From CAVTAV01 sp963732795 (GTDB taxonomy: Bacteria > Pseudomonadota > Alphaproteobacteria > CAVTAV01): 64,000 nt of DNA. The stretch spans positions 186,001 to 250,000 of the forward strand of contig CAVTAV010000007.1 in NCBI GenBank assembly GCA_963732795.1. Reading direction: 5' to 3'. Every line of letters starts with the position of its first letter. Positions within the stretch are counted from its first letter, which is position 1. Below, piece by piece: positions 27,012 to 34,926 of the stretch. The translations under genes and the position numbers were made by a program. The notes beneath the pieces are model-generated. The model ran no database searches. It was not told the origin of the DNA and worked only from the letters and a program-made list of their open reading frames with translations.

Positions 27012-27692
27012 TTAGCCGGCTACGGTCTTCGTTTTGCTGCCGCGAGCCGGATCACTGCGCCAGACGAAGAAAGAGTAGACAACCACGATCACCACGATGC
27101 CGACCAGCCCGCTGGCGACCGGAGGCACCAGCGCGGGTACCGCCAAGGCCGCCAGAACCATGGCGATCCCCTCGACGACGAATAGCCGGCCGCCGAGCCG
27201 ATGGGTCTTTTGCCAGGAAAGCTCGCTCGAAAGAGTCCAGGGCGTGCGGATGCCGATGAAGAAGTTGCTGCGCGACTTGCCGAGATAATTGCCGAACACG
27301 ATCAAGAAGACGCCCAGGACGGCAATCGGAAACTGGATGGGTCCCTCGTAGAGCCCGGTCGCTGTCAGTACGACATGGGCATGGGCTGCGGCCATCAGCG
27401 CGAGGACGCCGAGCCATGAGGTCCCGTAAAGCTTGGATGAGCTCATCAAATGGGCCCGCCGCGGCTCGATACGGGGCAGGAAATAGAACAGCAAGGTGAC
27501 GAGGGCCACGATGAAGGGGGGCGTGAGGAGGCCGACGGCCTTGCCGGCGTAATTGTCCGCATGGGTGGCCGAGTCCCAATGGATCGGCACTCGCGCGCCT
27601 TGGGGCAGGACGATCCAGGCCCAGGCGCTCGCCGCGAGCATGGCCGCGAGCACCAGGATCGAAACTATGACAAGTCTTTTTCGGGCTTCCAT
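27012..27692 (-). CDS. SdpI/DUF1648 family membrane protein (intact copy)
   Basis: 226 residues, intact; DUF1648 at the N-terminus (LPQGARVPIHWDSATHADNY) and SdpI signature GIRTPWTLSSELSWQKTHRL with six helices expected. It starts inside the sdpR-like gene (28-base overlap), so regulator and immunity-type protein are translationally coupled. It provides the frame template for the damaged copy downstream. Confidence 0.88.
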   Translation of the reverse strand: MEARKRLVIVSILVLAAMLAASAWAWIVLPQGARVPIHWDSATHADNYAGKAVGLLTPPFIVALVTLLFYFLPRIEPRRAHLMSSSKLYGTSWLGVLALMAAAHAHVVLTATGLYEGPIQFPIAVLGVFLIVFGNYLGKSRSNFFIGIRTPWTLSSELSWQKTHRLGGRLFVVEGIAMVLAALAVPALVPPVASGLVGIVVIVVVYSFFVWRSDPARGSKTKTVAG

Positions 27693-27973
27693 GTCCCGGA
27701 CTCCTTCTCGCCCTCGCCGACGCCCACGGCCCGGGCGAAGGCCAGCAGCGCCTCTTCCAGCACCGACAGATTGAGGGAATAGGTGATCGTCGTGCCGTTA
27801 CGGTCGGCATGGATGAGATCGGCGTTCTTCAGCACCGTGAAATGCCCGGACATGGTGGAAGGGGCTTCCCCCACCAGGTCGGCCAATTCGCCCGCCGTCC
27901 GATCCCGCTTCTTGAGAAGCTCCAGGATCTTCCGCCGCGCCGGATGCGCCAATGCCTTGAAGACCTCGTTCAT
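27665..27973 (-). CDS. SdpR-type ArsR-family autorepressor
   Basis: 102 residues of winged helix-turn-helix. 'FKALAHPARRKILELLKKRD', 'AGELADLVGEAPSTMSGHFTVLKNADLI' with recognition helix STMSGHFTVLK, and a short acidic end. No metal-binding Cys pair, so it is an SdpR/PaaX-like ArsR member rather than a metal sensor. SdpR represses its own operon until SdpI sequesters it at the membrane. A 28-bp palindrome lies 19-46 bases upstream of the ATG. Confidence 0.88.
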   Translation of the reverse strand: MNEVFKALAHPARRKILELLKKRDRTAGELADLVGEAPSTMSGHFTVLKNADLIHADRNGTTITYSLNLSVLEEALLAFARAVGVGEGEKESGTWKPEKDLS

Positions 27974-27991
27974 TGCCGTGTGAACCGACCC

Positions 27992-28019
27992 ATTTCATTA
28001 TTTCATGAAAATACGAAAT
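27992..28019 (-). promoter_or_regulatory. Imperfect 28-bp palindrome, likely SdpR operator
   Basis: Two 14-base arms centred on TTTCA/TGAAA match at 11 of 14 positions (outer ATTTC/GAAAT, inner TTTCA/TGAAA). It is A/T-rich against a G/C-rich background and sits directly ahead of the sdpR-like ATG, overlapping where the promoter should be. Confidence 0.6.
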
Positions 28020-28216
28020 AACATCAAGGGGGCGAAAATTCAAGGGCGATGGCGTGGTCGGAAGAGCGGCAGCGATATGACGCCATGTGGCCCGTCGTGC
28101 CAGCGCTGGCTGGCATCCAGGCCTTCCTTGACGGGTGAAAGGGGTGCACGCCCGGATATCGCCTGGACCGTAGCCTTCGCTATGCTAACGGGCGGATACG
28201 GAACGTGCGGAAAGCG

Positions 28217-28756
28217 TCAGGCGCGGTAGGAGAAGTCCAGGACGCGCACGCTTTCGGAGGAATGATTCAGGAGAATCGTGCAGGCCAAGTGTTCGCGCTT
28301 CGGGTCGTCGCCCTGGCCGACGCGGGCCCAGAGGAGGGCCTTGCCCTCGGCAAGCCGGTCTTCGAGATATTCGGCGGCATGACGCGCGATCCAGGTGCCG
28401 AGGAGATCGGCCAGCCAGTCGCCCGCCTCGTCCTCCTCCGCCTGGCCGAGACAGGCCCGGACCGAGCCGGTCGAGGAGTAAACGGATCCCGCCGCGCAAT
28501 AGGCGCCGCTCGCCGTCAGGTTCCGCAGCAAATCGTAGGCAGAACGCGCCTCTTCTCCGCTGAGCGGCCGCAAATCGCCCTGCCGGGGGCCGCTGCCGCC
28601 GGTCCGGCCATTCACCATGCCGCTGGTCGCCATCAGGCACAAGTCGTCCGCTCCGAAGCCGGCGGTTTCCAGCTCCCGATAGGCCTCGCCCAGCCTACCT
28701 GCGTCGGCAAAGACGCCGACGGCGTGGCGGGAGCTTTGTGGGAGATGCTGGTCCAC
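28217..28756 (-). CDS. Hypothetical protein downstream of fixK
   Basis: 180 residues from a GTG with GGAG 8 bases upstream; the frame is open to 28864, inside the fixK gene. The first 60 residues (VGVFADAGRLGEAYRELETAGFGADDLCLM) have the ferredoxin-like pattern of DUF1269/general-stress '17M-type' domains; the rest is helical, with 'GDWLADLLGTWIARHAAEYLEDRLAEGKALLWARVG' and no catalytic motif. It lies 43 bases after the FixK-type regulator and is probably co-transcribed. Function unknown. Confidence 0.6.
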   Translation of the reverse strand: MDQHLPQSSRHAVGVFADAGRLGEAYRELETAGFGADDLCLMATSGMVNGRTGGSGPRQGDLRPLSGEEARSAYDLLRNLTASGAYCAAGSVYSSTGSVRACLGQAEEDEAGDWLADLLGTWIARHAAEYLEDRLAEGKALLWARVGQGDDPKREHLACTILLNHSSESVRVLDFSYRA

Positions 28757-28799
28757 CGGCCGGTCTCCGGATGCGGGAGAAAGGATCATTTCGGCCGGT

Positions 28800-29531
28800 T
28801 CAAGCAGCACGGTGCATGAAGTTATCGGCAAACTCGAACTCACTGCCGTCGGCATAGTTTTCAAGACGATCCAGATCGACGAGCTCGACCAGGTGGCTCT
28901 CCAGGAGACGGATCACCCGCTCGCGGCGCAGCCGGCTGAAGGTGCGGCTCACCGTCTCGGTGGTCAGGCCCAGATAGTCGGCGATGTCGCTACGGGCCAT
29001 GGGCAGATAGATCGGGCTCGGCGCCTCGCCGCGATCGCAATTGCGCTCGCTGAGCTTCAGGAGGAATGACGCTACCTTCTCGATCGGCGACTTGCGGCCG
29101 AGGAGGAGAAGCTGGTCCTGAGCTGCGGCAAGCTCGTCCGCCGCCAGGCCGAAAATCTGCCGGCCGATAACCGGATTCTGGTTCATCGCGGCCTGCAGGC
29201 GGTTGCGCGAGAACTTGCGAAGCTCGACCTCGGTGACCGCCTCGGCGGAGTGGGTATGAGTCTCGTGAAGCCCCACGCCGATCAGGTCGCCGGGGAAGAA
29301 GAAGCCGGTGATTTGGCGCCGGCCGTCGCCCATGAGCTTGTAGAGCTTCACGGTGCCGGACACGACTTCGTAGACGAAATCGGCAGAATCGCCTTCATAG
29401 AAGACCATCTGCTTAGCCCCGACTTTTGCCTTATGGGCTCCACCGCTCGGATGCTCGGTCCCGATGCCGGCCAGGACCGACGCATGCGCGGGTTTCGTGG
29501 TCTCGAAAGCATTGAGGTCGATGTTCGTCAT
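28800..29531 (-). CDS. fixK: FixK-type Crp/Fnr regulator
   Basis: 243 residues. An N-terminal cyclic-nucleotide-like sensor barrel (FYEGDSADFVYEVVSGTVKLYK; 'TGFFFPGDLIGVG'), a dimer helix and a C-terminal winged HTH with recognition helix TTETVSRTFSRL. The E--SR set is that of Fnr/FixK proteins, which read TTGAT-N4-ATCAA. There is no N-terminal Cys cluster (only one Cys, in ERNCDRG), so it is FixK-like rather than an oxygen-sensing Fnr/FnrN. The upstream region holds K-box-like repeats, and candidate targets lie throughout 25-43 kb. Confidence 0.85.
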   Translation of the reverse strand: MTNIDLNAFETTKPAHASVLAGIGTEHPSGGAHKAKVGAKQMVFYEGDSADFVYEVVSGTVKLYKLMGDGRRQITGFFFPGDLIGVGLHETHTHSAEAVTEVELRKFSRNRLQAAMNQNPVIGRQIFGLAADELAAAQDQLLLLGRKSPIEKVASFLLKLSERNCDRGEAPSPIYLPMARSDIADYLGLTTETVSRTFSRLRRERVIRLLESHLVELVDLDRLENYADGSEFEFADNFMHRAA

Positions 29532-29623
29532 GTCTCATCCCCGATGGTTGCGGCGGAATGCCGGTTCGAGGGTGATCATGCCGGGGGCCTGAAACGCAAC
29601 GATGTCGCGGAAGCCGGAAAAAG

Positions 29624-29659
29624 GTGACAAATGGAAGCCGTTTGTGACAGTTTGTAACA
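29624..29659. promoter_or_regulatory. K-box-like direct repeats between fixK and the OmpR-type regulator
   Basis: GTGACA at 29624 and 29644 and GTAACA at 29654, all in one orientation and phased at 20 and 10 bases. The last two form GTGACA-N4-GTAACA, close to the GTTACA-N4-GTTACA K-box that FxkR uses at fixK promoters of Rhizobium etli (from memory). They lie 93-128 bases upstream of the fixK ATG and 68-103 bases upstream of the regulator ATG. Confidence 0.6.
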
Positions 29660-29726
29660 GGGCCGTGGGGGCACACCCGCGGCGCGTCGGGAGGCCGGTC
29701 GAACCGCAGTTTTCCAACCGAGAGAG

Positions 29727-30452
29727 ATGGCGCCGCATATCCTCGTCGTTGATGACGATCCGCAAATCCGGTCGATGATCGACCGATATCTGACGCATGA
29801 GGGCTTCACGGTTTCGCTCGCCCAGAACGGCGCCGAGATGGACGAAGCCCTGGACAAGGGGCCGGTGGACCTTGTGCTCCTGGATCTGGTGCTGCCCGGC
29901 GACGACGGACTGATGCTGGCCCGGCGGATTCGAGAGAAGTCCGACATCGGCATCATCATCCTCACCGGCAAAGGCGAGATGATCGACCGGGTGGTCGGCC
30001 TGGAGATGGGCGCCGACGATTATGTCGCCAAGCCGTTCCATCTCCGCGAGCTCTTGGCCCGGATCAAGAGCGTGCTCCGGCGCGCCGTCGCCCATCCCGC
30101 CCCGACTGAAGCCGCGCCCGCCCCCGCCGAGAAGACCGTGGCGCGTTTCGCCGGCTGGGCGTTCGATTTCGTGAAATTGGAACTGGCCTCGCCGGACGGC
30201 ACGACGGTGGCGCTGACCACCGGGGAGACCAATCTCCTGGTCGCGTTCCTGAAGAATCCCAATCGCGTGCTCGACCGCGACCGGCTTCTCGATCTGATCT
30301 CTCACCGCGAGTGGGAGCCCTTCGACCGCAGCGTCGACACCCAGGTCGTTCGGCTCCGGCGCAAGATCGAGGAGGACCCGTCCTCGCCCGCCCTGATCAA
30401 GACGGTACGCGGCGCCGGCTACATCTTCGCGGTGCCGGTGGAGCTAGGCTGA
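29727..30452 (+). CDS. OmpR/PhoB-type response regulator (FxkR candidate)
   Basis: 241 residues: receiver domain with acidic pocket DDD (9-11), phospho-acceptor Asp53 in LLDLVLPG, Lys102 in AKPF, a proline/alanine-rich linker (PAPTEAAPAPAE), and a winged-helix output domain (RFAGWAFDF... to DRSVDTQVVRLRRKIE, TVRGAGYIF). Divergent from fixK and convergent with the hybrid FixL-like kinase, its stop overlapping that of the kinase by 9 bases. By position it is the likely partner of that kinase. Confidence 0.85.
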   Translation: MAPHILVVDDDPQIRSMIDRYLTHEGFTVSLAQNGAEMDEALDKGPVDLVLLDLVLPGDDGLMLARRIREKSDIGIIILTGKGEMIDRVVGLEMGADDYVAKPFHLRELLARIKSVLRRAVAHPAPTEAAPAPAEKTVARFAGWAFDFVKLELASPDGTTVALTTGETNLLVAFLKNPNRVLDRDRLLDLISHREWEPFDRSVDTQVVRLRRKIEEDPSSPALIKTVRGAGYIFAVPVELG

Positions 30453-32069
30453 GCCGCTTCTTGCTTCAAGGGTCTCGCGGATTTGGCGGGCCAGCTCATC
30501 TTTGGTGTGGGGCTTGCGGAGGATCGGCCAGGCGCCGGATTTGAGCCGCGGCCCGAGACTGTCCTCGGCGTCGATGCTCGCGCCGGCGGCATCCACCACG
30601 CCGCTGGCATAGCCGCTGGTCAGCACGACCTTGATCGCCGGATGAAGCGCGTTGACCTGCTCGGCGAGGTCGACGCCGCTCATGCCGCCCGGCATGACGA
30701 TGTCGGAGAAGACAAGGGCGATATCGGGTTCCGTCTTGAGAGCCTCGAGCGCGGCCTCGCCGCTCGCCGCCTCGACGACATCGTAGCCGAGCGAGGCCAG
30801 CCGCCTGACGCTGACCCGGCGCACCCGGGCGTCGTCCTCCACCACGAGAATACGCTCTTTGGCCGGTCCCGTGTCCTTGTCGGCCTTGGCGTCGGGGGCG
30901 CTTTCCGTCTCCGTCAGGGCGCGCGGCAGGTCTATTGCGATCGTCGTGCCCTTGCCGGGGGTGCTGTCGATCGAGACATTGCCTCCGGATTGCTTGACGA
31001 ACCCGTAGACCATGCTGAGGCCGAGGCCGCTTCCCTTGCCGCCCTGTTTGGTGGTGAAGAACGGGTCGAAAGCGCGCTCCAGCACCTCGGGCGGCATGCC
31101 GACGCCTTCGTCGGCGATGGTCAGCCGGACGAAGTCCCGGCCTCGGCCGCGCGGCCGGCCGGGGACGTTCGAGGTCTCGATGGTGAGGTCGCCGCCCTTC
31201 GGCATGGCGTCGCGGGCGTTGATCGCGAGATTGAGGAGCGCGTTCTCGATCTGGCCGGGATCGGCCATGGTGTTCCAAAGGCCCTTGGCGATCACCATGT
31301 TGACCCGGACCGATCCGCCGAGGCTCCGCTGCATCATGTCCGACATGCCGATGACCAGCGTGTTGAGATCGACGAGCTGGGGCGACAGCGGCTGGCGCCG
31401 GGCGAAGGCCAGGAGACGGTTGGTGAGCTGCGAGCCCATCTTGGTCGCCTCGAGCGCGTCGTGGATCGCGTCGTTGAGGAAACTCGAGTCCTCCACCTCG
31501 TCCTGGACCATCTCCAGATTGCCGAGGATGACCGCGAGAAGATTGTTGAAGTCGTGGGCGACGCCGCCGGTGAGCTGGCCGAGCGCCTCCATCTTCTGGG
31601 CGCGGCGAAGCTCGAATTCGAGCCGTTCCTGCTCGGCGGCGTTCTTCTTGATCGCGCTGATGTCGCGGATGATGCCGGTGAACATGATCCGCCCCTCGAA
31701 CCGCGCTTCGCCCACGGCGAGGTCCATGGGAAAGACGTCGCCGTTCTTGCGCCTGCCCGAGACCTCGCGGCCGATGCCGATGATCCGCGCCTCGCCGGTC
31801 TTGAGATAGCGGTCGACATATCCATCGTGTTCCGAGGCGTAGGGCTCGGGCATCAGCATGTTGACGTTGCGGCCGATCATCTCCTCGGCGGCATAGCCGA
31901 ACATCTTCACGGCGGCGCGGTTGACCGACTGGATCAGGCCTTCCGGGTCGATGGTGATGATGGCGTCGACGGCGGCTTCGAGAATCGCCTCGTACATTGC
32001 CTCCACGGCGGCAAGCGAGGAGGCGACTTCTTTCTTGGTCGGATGTTGCTTATGGAGTTGGTATGGCAC
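30444..32069 (-). CDS. Hybrid FixL-like heme-PAS histidine kinase
   Basis: About 541 residues, soluble. A PAS domain with FixL-type IDPEGLIQSVNRAA, NVNMLMPEPYASEHDGYV and IIGIGREVSGRRK; the His of EHD and the Arg of IGIGR are 20 residues apart, as are heme His200 and Arg220 of Bradyrhizobium FixL. Then HisKA with GGVAHDFNNLLA, HATPase (DEGVGMPPE, GSGLGLSMVYGFVKQSGG), and a C-terminal receiver (Asp in FSDIVMPG). Start uncertain: GTG 32069 chosen because TTG 32105 overlaps a FixK box; ATG 31997 is possible. Likely oxygen sensor; the receiver makes it an hFixL-type protein. Confidence 0.83.
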   Translation of the reverse strand: MPYQLHKQHPTKKEVASSLAAVEAMYEAILEAAVDAIITIDPEGLIQSVNRAAVKMFGYAAEEMIGRNVNMLMPEPYASEHDGYVDRYLKTGEARIIGIGREVSGRRKNGDVFPMDLAVGEARFEGRIMFTGIIRDISAIKKNAAEQERLEFELRRAQKMEALGQLTGGVAHDFNNLLAVILGNLEMVQDEVEDSSFLNDAIHDALEATKMGSQLTNRLLAFARRQPLSPQLVDLNTLVIGMSDMMQRSLGGSVRVNMVIAKGLWNTMADPGQIENALLNLAINARDAMPKGGDLTIETSNVPGRPRGRGRDFVRLTIADEGVGMPPEVLERAFDPFFTTKQGGKGSGLGLSMVYGFVKQSGGNVSIDSTPGKGTTIAIDLPRALTETESAPDAKADKDTGPAKERILVVEDDARVRRVSVRRLASLGYDVVEAASGEAALEALKTEPDIALVFSDIVMPGGMSGVDLAEQVNALHPAIKVVLTSGYASGVVDAAGASIDAEDSLGPRLKSGAWPILRKPHTKDELARQIRETLEARSGSA

Positions 32070-32091
32070 GGCGCGCTCTGGCTGACGACGA

Positions 32092-32105
32092 TTGACGAAG
32101 ATCAA
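32092..32105. promoter_or_regulatory. Candidate FixK box between hybrid kinase and small-protein/UspA operon
   Basis: TTGAC-GAAG-ATCAA matches TTGAT-N4-ATCAA at 9 of 10 positions. It is centred 81 bases upstream of the ATG at 32180, which would place a class II start site near 32140. It could also serve the divergent kinase gene. Confidence 0.6.
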
Positions 32106-32179
32106 TGCCCTGCTTTACGACCATCCTATGGTGACGCCGTGCCTTGGAAAAGAGGCGAATTCCCGCAGGGAGCGGCTTT

Positions 32180-32554
32180 ATGAGCTTTTATCGCATACGT
32201 CTTGAGCTGGCGCGGTCGCCCGAGTTCCCGGAAGGGGCCCCCAACCGGGGTTATGAGATCAAGGCGCCGCTCTCGGAGAACGGCCATTTCGACGAAGCCG
32301 CCTGGCGTACGGCCAAGGAATTCTGTACCGTTCGCCGGTTCTGGCAGGGCGAGCCGGATCAGGAGGGCCGCCTGATCCACACCAGGCACCGCAACTGGGC
32401 GGTTTCCTATGCGCCCGGCGAGGAGGACGACGAGCCGATGTTCCATCTCGAAACGCACCGGATCGCGCCGGGCGAATATATTTCCATCCGCGAACGCGAG
32501 GGCGACACGGAGACGTTCAAGATTGCCCGTGTGACGCCGCTCAAGGTCCATTAG
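32180..32554 (+). CDS. Conserved hypothetical protein (small, redox-region)
   Basis: 124 residues from MSFYRIRLELARSPEFPEG with AGGGAGCGG upstream. No signal peptide; rich in Glu/Asp; pattern 'GYEIKAPLSENGHFDEAAWR', 'CTVRRFWQGEPDQEGRLIH', 'HRIAPGEYISIREREGDTETFKI'. I recall similar proteins beside UspA genes in Alphaproteobacteria but cannot give a function. One Cys. It is 9 bases ahead of the UspA gene and under the FixK box at 32092. Confidence 0.72.
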   Translation: MSFYRIRLELARSPEFPEGAPNRGYEIKAPLSENGHFDEAAWRTAKEFCTVRRFWQGEPDQEGRLIHTRHRNWAVSYAPGEEDDEPMFHLETHRIAPGEYISIREREGDTETFKIARVTPLKVH

Positions 32555-32563
32555 GACGGCGCG

Positions 32564-33397
32564 ATGCTGAAAAGCGTCCTTGTCCTGATCGACAAGACGC
32601 CGGGCGGCGAAGCCGCGCAACGGCTCGCGGTCGACGTCGCCAAGCAACAGGGCGCGATGGTAACGGCGGTCAGCGCGCTCGATCTCGACGCCCTGACCGT
32701 CCCGGTCGGGTTCTTTTCCGAGACGCTCGCCTATTCCGACATCGACAGAGACCAGGTCGTCGCCGCCCGACGGGGCGACCTCAGCCAAGTGCGCGACGCC
32801 TTCATAAAACGCTGCGAGAAGGCGAAGCTCGATTACGACGTGATCGAAAGCGAAGGCTCGGTCTATGCCGAGCTTGCCCGCGCGGCGATGAGCCATGACC
32901 TCGTCGTGCTCGGCAACGACCTCAAATTCGGCCAGGTGGCGATGCGCGGCGATGTTTCCGCGGTCGGCCTGTTGTTGAAGCATGTCTCGCGGCCGCTCCT
33001 GGTCGCGCCGCCAAAGCTGCCGACGGCGACCGATGTCGTCATCGCCTTCGACGGGAGCGCTCCCTGTGCGCGGGCGCTGCAGATCTTCGTGCTCCTTGGC
33101 TTGGCGCAAGGCTGGACCAACCGGATCGTGACCGTCGCCAAGAAGCGCTCCTTGGGTGAGGCCATCGCCCGCGACGCCACCCAGTTCCTCGACCGCCACG
33201 GCATCCGCAATTCCGCCCATGTCGTCGAGAGCAACGATTCGCCGACCGACATTATCCTCAACGAAGTCCGCCGCCACGAGACCGGCATGCTGGTCATGGG
33301 CGCCTACGGCCATCGCGGCTGGCGCGAGGTGATCCTCGGCTCGTCGACGAATGCGCTCTTGGGCTACGCCGACGTGCCGGTTTTCGTGGATCACTGA
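32564..33397 (+). CDS. Tandem-domain universal stress protein
   Basis: 277 residues, two Usp domains. The second ends in the ATP-binding G-2x-G-9x-G-S/T pattern MGAYGHRGWREVILGSSTNALL; the first is more divergent (VVLGNDLKFGQVAMRGD). Usp proteins of this form are commonly induced by low oxygen, and this one follows a candidate FixK box. Convergent with the aldo/keto reductase with 7 bases between stops. Intact. Confidence 0.88.
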   Translation: MLKSVLVLIDKTPGGEAAQRLAVDVAKQQGAMVTAVSALDLDALTVPVGFFSETLAYSDIDRDQVVAARRGDLSQVRDAFIKRCEKAKLDYDVIESEGSVYAELARAAMSHDLVVLGNDLKFGQVAMRGDVSAVGLLLKHVSRPLLVAPPKLPTATDVVIAFDGSAPCARALQIFVLLGLAQGWTNRIVTVAKKRSLGEAIARDATQFLDRHGIRNSAHVVESNDSPTDIILNEVRRHETGMLVMGAYGHRGWREVILGSSTNALLGYADVPVFVDH

Positions 33398-33404
33398 TCC
33401 GCGA

Positions 33405-34359
33405 TCAATTCCCCGAAATCGAATCCACCGCGCCGAACAGCGCCTCGAGCCGCTTCAGATGCTCCGGCGGCAGCGGGCCCATATTGATCGACTTGACGTT
33501 CTCCCGCAGATGCTCGCGCGATCCCGTGCCGGTGAGCACGACGTCGATGCCGGGCTCGTGGCGGCAGAAGCGGTAGGCGGCTTCCTGCAAGGAGGCGGCG
33601 CCGCCGTCCTCCAGGAGAAAGCCAAGAACGTCGCCGTCGAGGACCGAGGCGTCGAGCTGTCCCGCATCGACGGCGATCTTCAAGGTCTCGCGCAGCGCCT
33701 CCGGCTTGCTGAGCGCGCGGCGCACGGCGAACATGTCGAGCGTGCCGACATTCTTCGCCCGGGTCTTGGCGAGCACGCTGCGGCGCGCCGAGGGATTGAG
33801 GAAGTTGAATCCGACCATCATCACGTCCCAACAATCCTCCTGGAGCGCGAGACGGAATGCGTCGTGTGTGGTGTCGGAGATGAACCTTTCAGTGATGCCG
33901 ATGAAGCGGATCTTGCCCTGATCGCGGAGTTTCTCGTAGCGCCGGTACGAATTCGGCGAGCGCATGCGGAAGCTGCTCGGCCGTGACGCCGTGCAGGTGA
34001 TAGACGTCGATATAGTCGGTGCCGAGTTGCTTCAGCGAGGACTCGACGCGCTCGACAAGTTCGGCGGTCGAGCAGAAGTCCAGATCGTGCAGCCCCGCCC
34101 CCTCGCGGATCACCCAGGCCTTGCTGGAGAGGACCAGCTTGTCGCGCTTCCCCTTTATGGCCGCGCCGACGATGTCCTCGGTGCGATAGACGATGGCGGT
34201 GTCGATGAAATTGATGCCGAGATCGATCGCCTCCTGCACCACCGCGACGCTGTCCTCGAAGCTCGCGCCGTAAGCCCGCCCGAGCCGGCTCGCCCCGCCG
34301 CCGCCGAGCCCCGCGACGCTTACTTTCAGGCCGGTCCGACCCAGGGTCGTGTAGTCCAT
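33405..34359 (-). CDS. Aldo/keto reductase (frameshifted)
   Basis: About 317 residues: MDYTTLGRTGLKVSVAGLGGGG, the catalytic Asp/Tyr region 'INFIDTAIVYRTEDIVGAAI', Lys in VLSSKA, and His in YHLHGV; the second frame continues IRFIGITERFISDT, and 'PGIDVVLTGTGSREHLRENV'. A one-base shift near 33940 joins the halves (LAEFVPAL-EKLRDQG). NADPH-dependent reduction of carbonyls; substrate unknown. GGAGG precedes the ATG. Confidence 0.85.
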
Positions 34360-34488
34360 GGCGATCGATTCCTCCGTGGGGCGTAATCTGAAGACCCGTC
34401 CTTCGCCCGTCAACCGACGCCGATACCGGGGACCGGCAGTCGACGAAATGTGATTTCCGGGAATTTCTCCATGGCTTGATCTCCCCCC

Positions 34489-34926
34489 ATGGCGGAGATG
34501 AAGACCAAGAAGACCGAAGCCAGCGTCGAGACCTTCCTGGCGTCGGTCAAGAACGCCCAGCGGCGCGAGGATGCTCGGGCGGTGACGGATCTCATGCGGA
34601 AGATCACCGGCCTCAAGCCGAAGATGTGGGGCCCGAGCATTATCGGCTTCGGGCAATACGCTTATGAATATGAAAGCGGGCGCAAGGGCGAGATGTGCTC
34701 GATCGGCCTGTCGCCGCGCGCCCAGGCGCTGACCCTCTATCTCGTGCCGACGGCCGGCTGGGACGAGTCCCTGAAGAAGCTCGGCAAGCACAAGACCGGG
34801 AAATGCTGCCTCTATATCAACAAGCTCGCCGACGTCGATCTCGCGGTGCTGGAGCCGATGATCCGCAACTCCTTCGAGTTGATGCAGGCCGTCGACCCGA
34901 AAGAGGTCAGCGCGCTGTTCCGCTGA
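34489..34926 (+). CDS. DUF1801 domain protein
   Basis: 145 residues: 'VETFLASVKNAQRREDARAV', 'MRKITGLKPKMWGPSIIGFG', 'LSPRAQALTLYLVPTAGW' and 'KHKTGKCCLYINKLADVDLAVLEPMI' match the DUF1801 (YdhG-like) family, an SBDS/YjbR-type fold of unknown role. Soluble and intact. The last 20 bases overlap the convergent glycosidase-like gene. ATG 34489 has no strong Shine-Dalgarno. Confidence 0.82.
   Translation: MAEMKTKKTEASVETFLASVKNAQRREDARAVTDLMRKITGLKPKMWGPSIIGFGQYAYEYESGRKGEMCSIGLSPRAQALTLYLVPTAGWDESLKKLGKHKTGKCCLYINKLADVDLAVLEPMIRNSFELMQAVDPKEVSALFR

Noticed and set aside
30483..32183. A 566-codon plus-strand frame opposite the hybrid kinase
   Set aside because: The minus strand shows complete PAS, kinase and receiver motifs; the plus frame has no recognisable domain.
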